From the NCBI GenBank assembly GCA_964536985.1, contig CAZIBG010000005.1, forward strand, positions 1-56,354: a stretch of 56,354 nucleotides of DNA. Reading direction: 5' to 3'. Under the pieces are notes generated by a model. That model did no database searches. It saw only the letters and a program-made list of their open reading frames with translations, and was not told the origin of the DNA. How positions within the stretch are numbered: position 1 is the first letter of the stretch; every line of letters starts with the position of its first letter. A program made the translations under genes and the position numbers. This document shows positions 32,158-41,346 of this stretch, piece by piece. The stretch comes from CAZIBG01 sp964536985 (lineage in GTDB: Bacteria > Patescibacteriota > Saccharimonadia > Saccharimonadales > AWTP1-31).

Positions 32158-33230
32158 GTATTAAAACGGAATTCAACAATGTCGCCGGGTTGCATGACAT
32201 ACGTTTTGCCTTCGGTTCGGATTTTTCCGGCTGACTTGGCGGCTTGTTCGCTGCCTGCGGCAATTAGGTCATCGTAATCAACGATTTGAGCAGCAATAAA
32301 TCCTCGTTCGAAGTCGCCGTGAATAACACCAGCGGCCTGTGGGGCAGTGTATCCTTTGCGAATGGTCCAAGCCCGCACTTCTTTTTCGCCAGCGGTTAAA
32401 TAACTCTGCAAGCCGAGTGTTTGGTAGGCGGCGTGGATAAGCTGGGTGAGGCCTGATTCTTTCTGGCCATAGCTTTCTAGCAATTCAATACGGTCGGCAT
32501 CATCAAGGCCACGGAGTTCGCTCTCTAGCTTTGCGCAAATAAACAATGCTTTTGATGGCGCTACAAGTTCCTGCAGGGCATTCTGTTTGACAGCATCGGT
32601 GAGTGTCGCCTCATCAACATTAAATAGGTAGATAACATCTTTGGCGGTAATCAATTGAAGATCACTGATGTGTTCTGGGTCAACGTCCATTTGGCTGGCA
32701 AGCTTGCCGTCGTTCAGTCCGGCAAGGAGGGTGTGATAGGTGTCGACTACAGGCTTGAGCTTTGGATTTGCTCGAGCTTCTTTTTCAAAACGAGGCATAC
32801 GTTTTTCGAGTGTCTGAATATCGGCTAGGATCAGCTCGGTGTTGATGACATCCATATCTTTCTTTGGGTCGTGGTTGTCATCGACGTGCACAACGTCACC
32901 ATCTTCAAATGCTCGAACAACATGCACAATAGCGTTTGTACTACGAATATGGCTGAGAAACTGATTACCAAGGCCTTCGCCCTTGGATGCGCCGGCAACA
33001 AGTCCAGCAATATCTACGAAAGTTACAGTTGCTGGAACGATTTTCTGACAATTATAAAGTTCTCCGAGTTTTTGAAGCCGTCCGTCTGGGACTGGCACGA
33101 TGCCAGTATTTGGCTCAATAGTCGCGAAAGGGTAGTTGGCGGCCAATACCTCGTTGTCGGTCAGGGCATTAAAAAGGGTTGATTTGCCAACGTTGGGTAG
33201 CCCAACGATGCCGATTGAAAGTGAACTCAT
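32154..33230 (-). CDS. ychF: Redox-regulated ATPase/GTPase YchF (Obg family)
   Basis: 358 aa, normal for YchF/OLA1. G1 is GLPNVGKST, G3 is DIAGLV, and the altered G4 region (YLFNVDE) fits YchF, which prefers ATP. A coiled-coil insertion around PRFEKEARANPKL and a C-terminal TGS domain (GVIHGDFERGFIAAQIV ... GDIVEFRFNT) are present. It binds ribosomes and is linked to translation and stress. Reads leftwards from ATG at 33230, 6 nt after a TATAAT box, so it is also leaderless. Confidence 0.94.
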   Translation of the reverse strand: MSSLSIGIVGLPNVGKSTLFNALTDNEVLAANYPFATIEPNTGIVPVPDGRLQKLGELYNCQKIVPATVTFVDIAGLVAGASKGEGLGNQFLSHIRSTNAIVHVVRAFEDGDVVHVDDNHDPKKDMDVINTELILADIQTLEKRMPRFEKEARANPKLKPVVDTYHTLLAGLNDGKLASQMDVDPEHISDLQLITAKDVIYLFNVDEATLTDAVKQNALQELVAPSKALFICAKLESELRGLDDADRIELLESYGQKESGLTQLIHAAYQTLGLQSYLTAGEKEVRAWTIRKGYTAPQAAGVIHGDFERGFIAAQIVDYDDLIAAGSEQAAKSAGKIRTEGKTYVMQPGDIVEFRFNT

Positions 33231-33236
33231 AAATAC

Positions 33237-33242
33237 ATTATA
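33237..33242 (-). promoter_or_regulatory. -10 box of ychF
   Basis: TATAAT on the minus strand, 6 nt before the ATG. The 137-bp divergent space to the gene at 33368 also holds that gene's promoter. Confidence 0.6.
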
Positions 33243-33330
33243 ACAGAGGTAGAGTCAACGACATAACACTGCCTGCAAGTGAGATAAAATTTGTGATTAT
33301 TTGATCCACATGGTCCAGATGGCTCTACGG

Positions 33331-33359
33331 TTGTTATTAACCATAAGCACCCGTATAAT
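33331..33359 (+). promoter_or_regulatory. Promoter of the 33368-33901 gene pair
   Basis: TTGTTA (33331-33336), 17-bp spacer, TATAAT (33354-33359), 8 nt to the ATG. CATAAGC occupies 33342-33348 in the spacer. Same -35, spacing and -10 as the promoter at 36242. Confidence 0.75.
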
Positions 33360-33367
33360 TAATTCAA

Positions 33368-33901
33368 ATGGATGGGCATAACAACAGACAGGTGCAAGCA
33401 GTCGACCTGAGGAAGAAGCGATGGCACAAGAAGCGTCAGTTAAACGTTTCTAAAAAACCTCACTCCAAGCGCTTTATCGCCGGTACTCTTGTATTAGCAG
33501 TTATTCTCGGCGCAGTAGTAATTATCCAAAATCAGCGAGCCATAGCCCGTAATGTCTGCAATGGCCGCGAGAACAATGCCTCATATGCTCGTTTCGCTGG
33601 GGTGCTGTATGCCAATAAGGTTGATGAACTACAATCATCCGTTCAGGAGATTTTGGTGACAAAGAACTACCAGAAAGACGCTAATTGTTTATTCGTTGCT
33701 TCGATGTATTACGTATATAAGGGCGACGTAGTAAAAGCCCAGAGCTATAACGAGAAGTTAACTGCCCGCTATGATCCGAAGACGGGGTATGTGGCGGCTT
33801 TTGATAAGGTTGCTCAAACTCCACAGCAGATAGAAACTCAGATCAGTTACATACAAAAACGTAACGCAGAATTCACGACTAATGCAAGGTTCACGGACTG
33901 A
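33368..33901 (+). CDS. Membrane-anchored hypothetical protein before secreted protein
   Basis: 177 aa. A very basic cytoplasmic N-terminus (~36 residues) precedes one membrane helix (about 37-53); the ~120-residue outside part is helical with two cysteines (RNVCNGR and DANCLF) and a TPR-like helical pair. Not recognised. The stop overlaps the start of the 777-aa secreted protein (TGATG at 33899), so the two are translationally coupled and probably act together at the cell surface. Confidence 0.68.
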   Translation: MDGHNNRQVQAVDLRKKRWHKKRQLNVSKKPHSKRFIAGTLVLAVILGAVVIIQNQRAIARNVCNGRENNASYARFAGVLYANKVDELQSSVQEILVTKNYQKDANCLFVASMYYVYKGDVVKAQSYNEKLTARYDPKTGYVAAFDKVAQTPQQIETQISYIQKRNAEFTTNARFTD

Positions 33902-36234
33902 TGAGGACGCTCCGATATCAACGTATTAAATTGCTCGGAATGTTCTTTTCAGTATTTCTGCTGAGTCTTGCCGTACTTCAGCAGGGTAGCAGAGCGCAGG
34001 CTATTTCCAATAATAACTCCAACATACCTGATAGTATTGTCAATTTTATGGAGAATAATAACTGTGGCAAAAATTATGCGCAGTTTGCCTGGCTCTCCCC
34101 GGTACTTGATCCAAAGGGCAATACTATTAATGTCCCTTACGGTACCGACAGCGTAAACATGTGGTTTAATACGCTATCCGCAGTATGTAATGACAATATT
34201 TCTGGAGGAAACATAAGAGCACGAGATAAGATCGTTACTCGTTCTCGTGTTACTTCCGCAACTTCATCCAATGGAAATCTTACTAACCTGGTTGGAAACT
34301 ACACCGACGAGACCTACCAAACTGCCTACAATTACAACGCTCGCTATATCAAAGACTGGGATAGTCCATCGGGAGGCAATATTGCAGAGAGAATCGGGTT
34401 TTCTGTAAGCGGCCTGTCATCCCTTGCGCCAGGAGTGCATACCGTAACAGTTACGGCCGGCATAAGAATGATTCACTGGACAAACCAAACTAATGGAAGC
34501 GATCAGTTTCAATGTGTCATTACCCCATACCAGAGAGCAAGTGGAATTGATGATGGCACATGTCAGAGTAGCTCACAAAGTTTTTCAATTCAGATTAATG
34601 TCGGTACTCGGCCAGATACTCCTCCAAACGGGAATGCGATTATCACCTGTTCAGGACTTGAAGTGTCCGGGGCGGAGGACCCAGACGTGCCTTCGCAGGC
34701 AGTGCAGTTCGACGTCTATCGAAGTGGTGGCGGGATAGTCGGCGGTGGAACTGCTAATGCAGTTTCCAACGATGGCTTATACGATCTTCTCGGTAATGGG
34801 GTACTTCCTGGTACGCCAATTAGCGTCGGATTCTATAACTATCGTCCAGACGGCGTAAACGATAATAGCGGCGGTCTTGTACGTTGGGTCACGGTAACTG
34901 ATTGGCCGTCGTGTCCGCCAGTTGAATCAGAGGTTACGCCAGTTGCTCAGGTACTATTCGACGACGACGAGAATCCTGCATCAGTTGAGCTGACGGCTCG
35001 AGTCGAGAGAGTACGAGGTGCATCATTTGCACATAACGTCACCAGAGAATATTACGTTGAGCGTGGCGCAAATAAGACCGTAATAGCTGTTGCCAACTTT
35101 GAGGCACCTGGATTAGCTAGCAACCCCATAACCAGTTCTGGTAACGGACCATGGGGCCCCGAGAATCTAAAGGTTCTGACACCCATTACTAAGCTTTTGT
35201 TACAGGTTGGCGATAAGGTTTGTGCTATTGCAACGGTTAGTCCAGCCGCGGTGAGGGTCAACTACAATGGAACCGTCGACATTCTAGACGCTACAAAAAC
35301 CGTGACTCCTCCAGCGTGTGCGATTTACCAGAACAAGCCTTACCTCAGTGTTTATGGTGCCGACGTCAGTGCGGGTGGTGACTTTAAGGGCAATGGCCCA
35401 TGTAATAAATCGGCAGATATTAAAACCTACTCTCGTAGTGGATTCCAGGGGTCTGGAGTGCAGCTTGCAGCTTTTGCCCTCGGTACGATAAGTGGCTATA
35501 ATTCGGCACGACTTAGGACGTCCGATCCTCAACCACCAAAGGGCCTGACCTTCGCAAATAATGGCACAAACAGGGGTAATTTCGGTGTCGATCACTGTAT
35601 TACCGACTACTTTGCTGATGCGGCAATATTGCCCGAAGACAATACGACTACCGCAATTGATCTGTCCACCCTGAATAGCGGAAGCTACCATCTAAAGAAT
35701 TCATCGACCATTACATTAACGGGCACCATACCAGCCGGCAGAAGGGTTAGTTTGTATGTAGATGGCGATGTGCGAATTACCGATAATATCTCATATGCCA
35801 GTACATCTTGGACGAGCTTTAGCGATATACCGAGTTTTCATTTGTACGTTAAAGGAAACGTATTTGTAGAAGCAGATGTTGAAGAGCTCACAGGAATGTT
35901 TGTCGCCCAACCTACGGGAGCTGCAGATGGAGTGATAACAACATGTGTTAATGCGGGAACCAACACCGCTCCAGCGGCCAATCAACTTTTGAGTACATGC
36001 AACAAGCGACTTACAATCTATGGATCATTCGTAGCCCGAAGCGTCAGATTCTTCCGCTCAAATGGTTCTTTGCGTGATGCAACCAGCATTGAACAGCAGG
36101 CAAGTACCAGCGGTGCAGCAGAAGTATTCAGCTTTAGCCCAGACAACTACTTTGTGGCTCCAGAGCCAGTTCCGGGTAGCCCAGACGATACCACCGGCTA
36201 CGACTCATTTACCGGTCTGCCACCAATACTTTAG
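33901..36234 (+). CDS. Large secreted surface protein A (type IV pilus locus)
   Basis: 777 aa. Signal peptide with h-region MFFSVFLLSLAVL and likely cleavage after AQA (34/35). No LPXTG-type sorting signal or C-terminal membrane helix was seen. Residues ~35-340 are Asn/Ser/Thr-rich and strand-rich with several cysteines. From about residue 345 it shares a ~430-residue region with the protein at 36279: an Ig-like segment, PYLSVYGADVSAGG, GSGVQLAAFALG, RRVSLYVDGDVRI, FHLYVKGNVFVEA, then LRDA and TSGAAEVF near the end and a final PPIL. At least six cysteines align between the two, suggesting disulphides. Position directly before the pilus genes suggests a pilus-associated or adhesin role (inference). 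Confidence 0.72.
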   Translation: MRTLRYQRIKLLGMFFSVFLLSLAVLQQGSRAQAISNNNSNIPDSIVNFMENNNCGKNYAQFAWLSPVLDPKGNTINVPYGTDSVNMWFNTLSAVCNDNISGGNIRARDKIVTRSRVTSATSSNGNLTNLVGNYTDETYQTAYNYNARYIKDWDSPSGGNIAERIGFSVSGLSSLAPGVHTVTVTAGIRMIHWTNQTNGSDQFQCVITPYQRASGIDDGTCQSSSQSFSIQINVGTRPDTPPNGNAIITCSGLEVSGAEDPDVPSQAVQFDVYRSGGGIVGGGTANAVSNDGLYDLLGNGVLPGTPISVGFYNYRPDGVNDNSGGLVRWVTVTDWPSCPPVESEVTPVAQVLFDDDENPASVELTARVERVRGASFAHNVTREYYVERGANKTVIAVANFEAPGLASNPITSSGNGPWGPENLKVLTPITKLLLQVGDKVCAIATVSPAAVRVNYNGTVDILDATKTVTPPACAIYQNKPYLSVYGADVSAGGDFKGNGPCNKSADIKTYSRSGFQGSGVQLAAFALGTISGYNSARLRTSDPQPPKGLTFANNGTNRGNFGVDHCITDYFADAAILPEDNTTTAIDLSTLNSGSYHLKNSSTITLTGTIPAGRRVSLYVDGDVRITDNISYASTSWTSFSDIPSFHLYVKGNVFVEADVEELTGMFVAQPTGAADGVITTCVNAGTNTAPAANQLLSTCNKRLTIYGSFVARSVRFFRSNGSLRDATSIEQQASTSGAAEVFSFSPDNYFVAPEPVPGSPDDTTGYDSFTGLPPIL

Positions 36235-36241
36235 ATTCTAG

Positions 36242-36270
36242 TTGTTATTAGTTACAACCATAAGTATAAT
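36242..36270 (+). promoter_or_regulatory. Promoter of the 36279 gene
   Basis: TTGTTA (36242-36247), 17-bp spacer, TATAAT (36265-36270), 8 nt to the ATG. CATAAG (36259-36264) abuts the -10. Near-copy of the promoter at 33331. Confidence 0.75.
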
Positions 36271-36278
36271 TAGCCGCA

Positions 36279-39200
36279 ATGGAAGAGGGAAACAAACAAG
36301 TTCCTGAAGTTGTCAGCATACGCAAAGGATTTCATAAGCCATTTATGAATCGCGGTCGTATGCCTAAGAACAACAAGAAAATTCTAGCCTACACTTTGCT
36401 GGCAGTAACTTTGGTGGGCATCGTCTTTACTGGTTTAGATTATCTTCGACCGGCATATGTAATTGGCGGAACTAAAATCACTATTGATGATATTAATGAT
36501 CATGCTGCAGCAATTGATGAGTACAAGAAGAATAATAAAGATTTAGACTTTGGGGGTAACGCCAAACAAGTTGCACGTGATGATCTCGTTCAGAATGCCG
36601 CCTTCAAAGTAGAGGCAGTTAAGCACAAGAATACTAGTGCTGACGCTGCAGTATCGCTCTTGAAAAAAAAGAAGTTCCCCGGATCAGCCCGAGTACAAAA
36701 GATGCTCAGGATTCGATCAGAAAACAATGCCTACCAGAAGGCACTTGCCGCAAATATTCTTTCAAGGAAGAAATTACTCGTAGCTAACTCATACTTCGAT
36801 GCGCCGTTTTATCAGGATAAGAGTAAAGAGCAGGTTCAGAAGCTTTATGACCAGATCATCGAGCGGCTCAATACAAAAATAATGCCGCCAATGAAGGACG
36901 GACAAAGCTCTCAGAAGATTGCTAAGTTGGTCGACGTTAACCTAACCGACACAGACACTAGTGATGACGAAAATTCAGAACAGTATTTCACCAAACAAGT
37001 TGTTGGACTGGATAATCGAGATTACTTATCGGGAGTTACTAAGTTAAACGAGCTGTCAGAGACAGTCTATAACGGAGTGACCATAAACGATATGAAGACA
37101 TTTGATTCTATGGTCGACACGCTTCGAATCCCTGGTGATGTGACACCAGTCTTTGCTTCAAAGACAGGAGCATTCACAATTCTACGTTTAGAATCAGCAA
37201 GTGGTGGGGAATTCGCTTCTTGGCAAGATTTCATCGCCAGCTACAAGAAAAACAATGCTAAACGAATAATTTTTGCCACAGAAATCAATCCAGCAAAAGT
37301 GATTTCAATGGTCGGCGACCAGGTTGCCCTAAAGCTAACGAATCCTGGTTTACAAAAGGCCTATGCCGCTCCAAAATACTGCAGCACACATGCCGTGCAG
37401 TTTATTGTCCGATCATACGACACGACGTCGTATGCGCAGCTGCCCGTAAATTCCACCGTTGTAGGTCAATCTCGCGATAGTCATAATTGTGGCAGCGCCT
37501 ATGAAGGCTACCGAACAACTAACAATGTGTTTGGTGCACTTAACGATAACTGCTACGGACCAGCACCTAGCTGGAGCGTGGCTAGTTATGCCGATCCTTC
37601 TAAGTACAATTTTGCCAGCTACAAGAGCACCGAGAACGGATTTAGTGCATATCCCGGTTGGCCAAAGTGGTCTTCTGGAAAAATTAACGAAGTTGGACAA
37701 ATATACATAGATTTCCTATATACACTCAAGCCCGGCGGCGGTGGCCCAGGTGATCCGGGCGGCGGCCCAGGAGACTCGTCAACAAGGGAAGGCGCCCTTG
37801 ACCATCCAGAGCCAACAGCAGCATCAGGTGGTATTGGAGCAGGTGTCTGCAATAAGATCGATGGTTGGGTCTACGCTGATGAATTCGGAGCTGCAGCACT
37901 TGATATCCATGTATATTTTAATGCCGAGGCAGGGCAGCCTGGAAGCATAGGATGGAACATTGGCCCTGCCAATAAGTACAGGCCTGATGTAGAGCAGGTG
38001 TTCCCGGGACGTGGCGAGTACCATGGATTTAGTTTTGACCCTAGTATTGCACCGCCACCTGGACTTAACGTATACGATGGGAATCCTCACAAAATATTCT
38101 TGTATGGGATCTCACCAAAAGGAAACTTCTTGTTCGCCAAAGGTGAACTGCCGGCCTGTTCACCTCCATCACCATCCGTCGGATATGCATCTCCTACGGC
38201 CGACATTGTACTCAAGCCAAACGAGGAGCAGCCAACGACAGCAGAGATTTCTACATCAGTCACTATGACGGGTGCCGCATTCGATGTATTTGTGACACGT
38301 AGAGTCTATGTAATAAAGAATAGTACTCCTAGTGTGCAAGAAGATATTGATGCAGCAGATTTATCTCCATCCCCAACTTCTAATCCGACAGGTTCCTCAA
38401 TCAATGCTACCTCTAGCTTTGGTGGCATCATGACCATCGCCGATCCTATCTCGACACTTGGTATCGGAGTCGGTGATCAAATCTGCGTAGAAACAAAAAT
38501 AGATAAACGAGAAGTTTCTATCTCATACCTTGGCGTTGTAACGGCTGTTGGGACTCCTGTGCCAGCAGTGAGTTGCAAGTTCATAGTCAACCGACCGTAT
38601 ATTGCGGTTTATGGTAGTGACGTCTTCGCTGGCGGTGGCTACACTGATGGCTGTAAAGAGGCTAACGGTATCAAAGCCTACTCCAACGCTGGATATTATG
38701 GTTCCGGTGTTCAGTTTGCAGCTTACGCATTAGGTGCAATCGAATCATTCAATACTGCTCGATTGCGTGCTGGCGCGGCAGAAGATCCAAAACCACCTAT
38801 TGGACTTACATTTTCCAATAGTGAGGCCACTAAGGGCGATCTTGGCATAAACAAGTATTGCCAATACGATTACTACCGACATCGAGACGACGATGTTAAG
38901 GCCAAGCCACTGGCTTCCGAATCAGATCTACCAGACGGTAAGTGGATGAAGAACGGATCGGTCACACTGCAAACTACAGACCCATCCAACACTATTAAGA
39001 TCGCAAATGGGCATCGTGTATCACTGTATGTAGATGGTGATGTGACCATCAATAGTAATATCGAGTACACTTCAGGCGACAGCACCAAATGGACCAATCC
39101 GCTAAACGTTTCATCATTCTACCTAATCGTACGCGGAAATATCTACATCGCGCCAGGTGTAACACGTCTAGACGGAGTCTTCATAGCGCAGCCAGGCGAC

Positions 39201-39542
39201 ATGCCGGCAGTGCCCGTTGCAACCGATTTCTCGGGGGTTATATACACCTGTGCATCCACAGGTACTGGGCGTCGATTCGCTACAGCCGACCTGTTTAACA
39301 GCTGTAATTCGCCGCTGACAATTAATGGCAACTTCCAAGCTCATCATATATTCCTCGATAGGGTAGGTACTAAGTCGTTGCGCGATGCTAATAGTGACGA
39401 GGAAAAAGCCACCACCAGTGGGGCAGCCGAAGTATTCAACTCTACACCCGAAATATTCCTGGCCTATCCAGAAATTCCACGCCTAGAGGAAACGGGTGGA
39501 TCTAGTATCGAATCCGTACAAATCTTGGCACCAATCCTTTAG
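36279..39542 (+). CDS. Large surface protein B: parvulin-like N-part plus shared module
   Basis: 1087 aa, the longest gene here. A basic N-terminus and membrane helix at ~32-48 are followed by a SurA/PrsA-like region to ~residue 350 (YVIGGTKITIDDINDH, DDLVQNAAFKVEAVKH, then GAFTILRLES). Next comes a Tyr/Ser-rich region, a linker GGGGPGDPGGGPGD near residue 490, and a domain GWVYADEFGAAALDIHVY ... HKIFLYGI like those in secreted proteins of other bacteria. The last ~440 residues match protein A (RPYIAVYGSDVFAGG, HRVSLYVDGDVTI, TSGAAEVF, final LAPIL). A foldase-like part fused to a surface module is unusual. Orientation implies the bulk is outside. Confidence 0.7.
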   Translation: MEEGNKQVPEVVSIRKGFHKPFMNRGRMPKNNKKILAYTLLAVTLVGIVFTGLDYLRPAYVIGGTKITIDDINDHAAAIDEYKKNNKDLDFGGNAKQVARDDLVQNAAFKVEAVKHKNTSADAAVSLLKKKKFPGSARVQKMLRIRSENNAYQKALAANILSRKKLLVANSYFDAPFYQDKSKEQVQKLYDQIIERLNTKIMPPMKDGQSSQKIAKLVDVNLTDTDTSDDENSEQYFTKQVVGLDNRDYLSGVTKLNELSETVYNGVTINDMKTFDSMVDTLRIPGDVTPVFASKTGAFTILRLESASGGEFASWQDFIASYKKNNAKRIIFATEINPAKVISMVGDQVALKLTNPGLQKAYAAPKYCSTHAVQFIVRSYDTTSYAQLPVNSTVVGQSRDSHNCGSAYEGYRTTNNVFGALNDNCYGPAPSWSVASYADPSKYNFASYKSTENGFSAYPGWPKWSSGKINEVGQIYIDFLYTLKPGGGGPGDPGGGPGDSSTREGALDHPEPTAASGGIGAGVCNKIDGWVYADEFGAAALDIHVYFNAEAGQPGSIGWNIGPANKYRPDVEQVFPGRGEYHGFSFDPSIAPPPGLNVYDGNPHKIFLYGISPKGNFLFAKGELPACSPPSPSVGYASPTADIVLKPNEEQPTTAEISTSVTMTGAAFDVFVTRRVYVIKNSTPSVQEDIDAADLSPSPTSNPTGSSINATSSFGGIMTIADPISTLGIGVGDQICVETKIDKREVSISYLGVVTAVGTPVPAVSCKFIVNRPYIAVYGSDVFAGGGYTDGCKEANGIKAYSNAGYYGSGVQFAAYALGAIESFNTARLRAGAAEDPKPPIGLTFSNSEATKGDLGINKYCQYDYYRHRDDDVKAKPLASESDLPDGKWMKNGSVTLQTTDPSNTIKIANGHRVSLYVDGDVTINSNIEYTSGDSTKWTNPLNVSSFYLIVRGNIYIAPGVTRLDGVFIAQPGDMPAVPVATDFSGVIYTCASTGTGRRFATADLFNSCNSPLTINGNFQAHHIFLDRVGTKSLRDANSDEEKATTSGAAEVFNSTPEIFLAYPEIPRLEETGGSSIESVQILAPIL

Positions 39543-39572
39543 TTCTTGGCTAACAGAAAATAACTAAAATAG

Positions 39573-39603
39573 TTGCGCCATAAGATACAGCTTATGCTAT
39601 ACT
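39573..39603 (+). promoter_or_regulatory. Pilus operon promoter with inverted repeat
   Basis: TTGCGC (39573-39578) and TATACT (39598-39603, preceded by TGC) are 19 bp apart. The spacer contains CATAAG-N6-CTTATG (39579-39596), a perfect 6-bp inverted repeat that nearly fills it. This looks like an operator for a DNA-bending activator or a repressor. No regulator gene can be assigned. Confidence 0.55.
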
Positions 39604-39612
39604 TGAGTGAAT

Positions 39613-40653
39613 ATGAGCATACTGAGTGGGGTATCTGAATTCTTCGGCCTGGACATCGGAACAACCGCTGTTCGGCTTGTCGAGCTGCATAATTCCGGCA
39701 AATCTAAGGCTCTGGTCAAGTACGCCTATGTGCCGCTTGATAGTACTATCGCCATGAGTGATGCTAAGGGAGACCAGCAGAAACTAGCCCAAGCTATCAA
39801 AGATCTTATCGAGCAATCCAAGGTTACTACCAAGAATGTCGCCGTTGGCTTGCCATCGCAGCGCGTCTTTACGACGGTGGTGGACATTGACCGTTTAACA
39901 GAGTCAGAGATCGCAAAGACAATTCAGTATCAGGCCGACTCACTCATTCCAACACCTATAACCGAATCTAAGATCGACTGGGCTGTGCTCGGCGATTCAC
40001 CAAAAGATAAAGCTAAGGTAGAAGTTCTCTTAACAAGTGTGACTAACGATTTTATCGAAGCTCGTTTGAATATGCTGGAATCAATAGGCTTAAACGTTAT
40101 TGCTTTTGAGCCAGACCATATTGCATTATCCCGAGCGGTTATCCCATTCAACACCAGTGCTGCTCAAATGGTTATCGATATCGGCAACAAAGCCACCGAC
40201 ATTGTTGTAACCATGAACGGCGCGCCTCATCTTGCACGTGCCATTCCAACAGGAAGCGAAGCTATCATCCGTGCGGCGATCCAGAACTTGAGCATCGATG
40301 AGAAACAAGCACAGCAGTTCGTAAACAAATTTGGACTTAGCAAAGACAAGCTAGAAGGTCAGATCTATAACGCCATTATCGGTACCATAGACATCCTCGT
40401 AACAGAGACAGAAAAGTCTATCAAGTTCTTCCAGGCACGTTACCCAGATGTAAAAATAGAGCGAATTATCATGACTGGCGGAGCTTCGGCGCTACCAGAC
40501 TTCCCGCTGTATATTGCTAACAAATTTGGACTAAACGTCGAAATTGGTAACGCTTGGCGAAATGTTTCGTTTCCAGCCGACAGGCAGAGCGAACTGTTAG
40601 CCGCTTCTAATCACTTCGGTGTTGCTGCAGGGCTTGCGGAGAGGGAAGCATGA
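39613..40653 (+). CDS. pilM: Type IV pilus assembly protein PilM
   Basis: 346 aa from ATG 39613 (a GTG at 39607 is only 3 nt from the -10 and is less likely). Actin-like/FtsA fold: FGLDIGTTAVRLVEL is phosphate-1, MVIDIGNKATDIVV is phosphate-2, IIMTGGASALPDFP is the adenosine motif. PilM sits at the inner face of the membrane and binds the PilN tail, linking the motor to the envelope complex. First gene of pilM-N-O; its stop overlaps pilN by ATGA. Confidence 0.93.
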   Translation: MSILSGVSEFFGLDIGTTAVRLVELHNSGKSKALVKYAYVPLDSTIAMSDAKGDQQKLAQAIKDLIEQSKVTTKNVAVGLPSQRVFTTVVDIDRLTESEIAKTIQYQADSLIPTPITESKIDWAVLGDSPKDKAKVEVLLTSVTNDFIEARLNMLESIGLNVIAFEPDHIALSRAVIPFNTSAAQMVIDIGNKATDIVVTMNGAPHLARAIPTGSEAIIRAAIQNLSIDEKQAQQFVNKFGLSKDKLEGQIYNAIIGTIDILVTETEKSIKFFQARYPDVKIERIIMTGGASALPDFPLYIANKFGLNVEIGNAWRNVSFPADRQSELLAASNHFGVAAGLAEREA

Positions 40654-41345
40654 TTCAATTTAACTTACTGCCTGACGTAAAACAGGAATACATCAAGGCT
40701 AAGCGCCAAAAGCACTCGGTCATCGTCATCTCGCTGTTGGCAGCGTCTGCTTCACTGTTTATTTTTGTTATGTTATTCCTGACCGTTAATGTTTTTCAAA
40801 AAGGTCACATTGGTCGCCTAACCGACGATATTAAAGAAAGTACTGACATTCTGAACAACACCAAGGATCTCGATAAAATCTTGACTATCCAGAATCAGCT
40901 TAACAGCTTACCAGAATTACATGACGCCAAGCCGGTTACTAGCCGACTATTTGGATATATGACACAAGTTACGCCAGCTCAGGTAACTATTGGCGACATC
41001 CAGCTTAACTACGAAGAGAAAACATTGAGCCTAACAGGGACTGCCGATAGCCTCAGTACTATTAACAAGTTTGTTGATACCCTCAAGTTCACTACGTATG
41101 TAGAAGGTGCTGCCGATCAAGCAGACGCCGGTGACGCAAAGAAACCATTTAGCGATATCGTTCTGGCCAGCTTTGCCCGTTCCAAAGAGGGCTCAACCTA
41201 CCAGATAACTCTCAACTTTGATTCAGAAATTTTTAATGCCAAAAAACAAACCACTCTTATCGTACCCAAGACTATCACTACTCGCTCAGAAACAGAGAAA
41301 CCAAAGGATCTATTCCAAGAACTTCCAAAGGAACCGGTAAACTAA
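40650..41345 (+). CDS. pilN: Type IV pilus alignment protein PilN-like
   Basis: 231 aa. The short N-terminal tail MIQFNLLPDVKQEYIK carries the INLLP-like PilM-binding motif; one membrane helix follows (~26-48), then a coiled coil (LTDDIKESTDILNNTKDL) and a ferredoxin-like domain. The order pilM-pilN-pilO and ATGA coupling support the call. A Lys/Glu-rich C-terminal tail of ~40 residues is extra. Confidence 0.85.
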   Translation: MIQFNLLPDVKQEYIKAKRQKHSVIVISLLAASASLFIFVMLFLTVNVFQKGHIGRLTDDIKESTDILNNTKDLDKILTIQNQLNSLPELHDAKPVTSRLFGYMTQVTPAQVTIGDIQLNYEEKTLSLTGTADSLSTINKFVDTLKFTTYVEGAADQADAGDAKKPFSDIVLASFARSKEGSTYQITLNFDSEIFNAKKQTTLIVPKTITTRSETEKPKDLFQELPKEPVN

Positions 41346-41346
41346 A

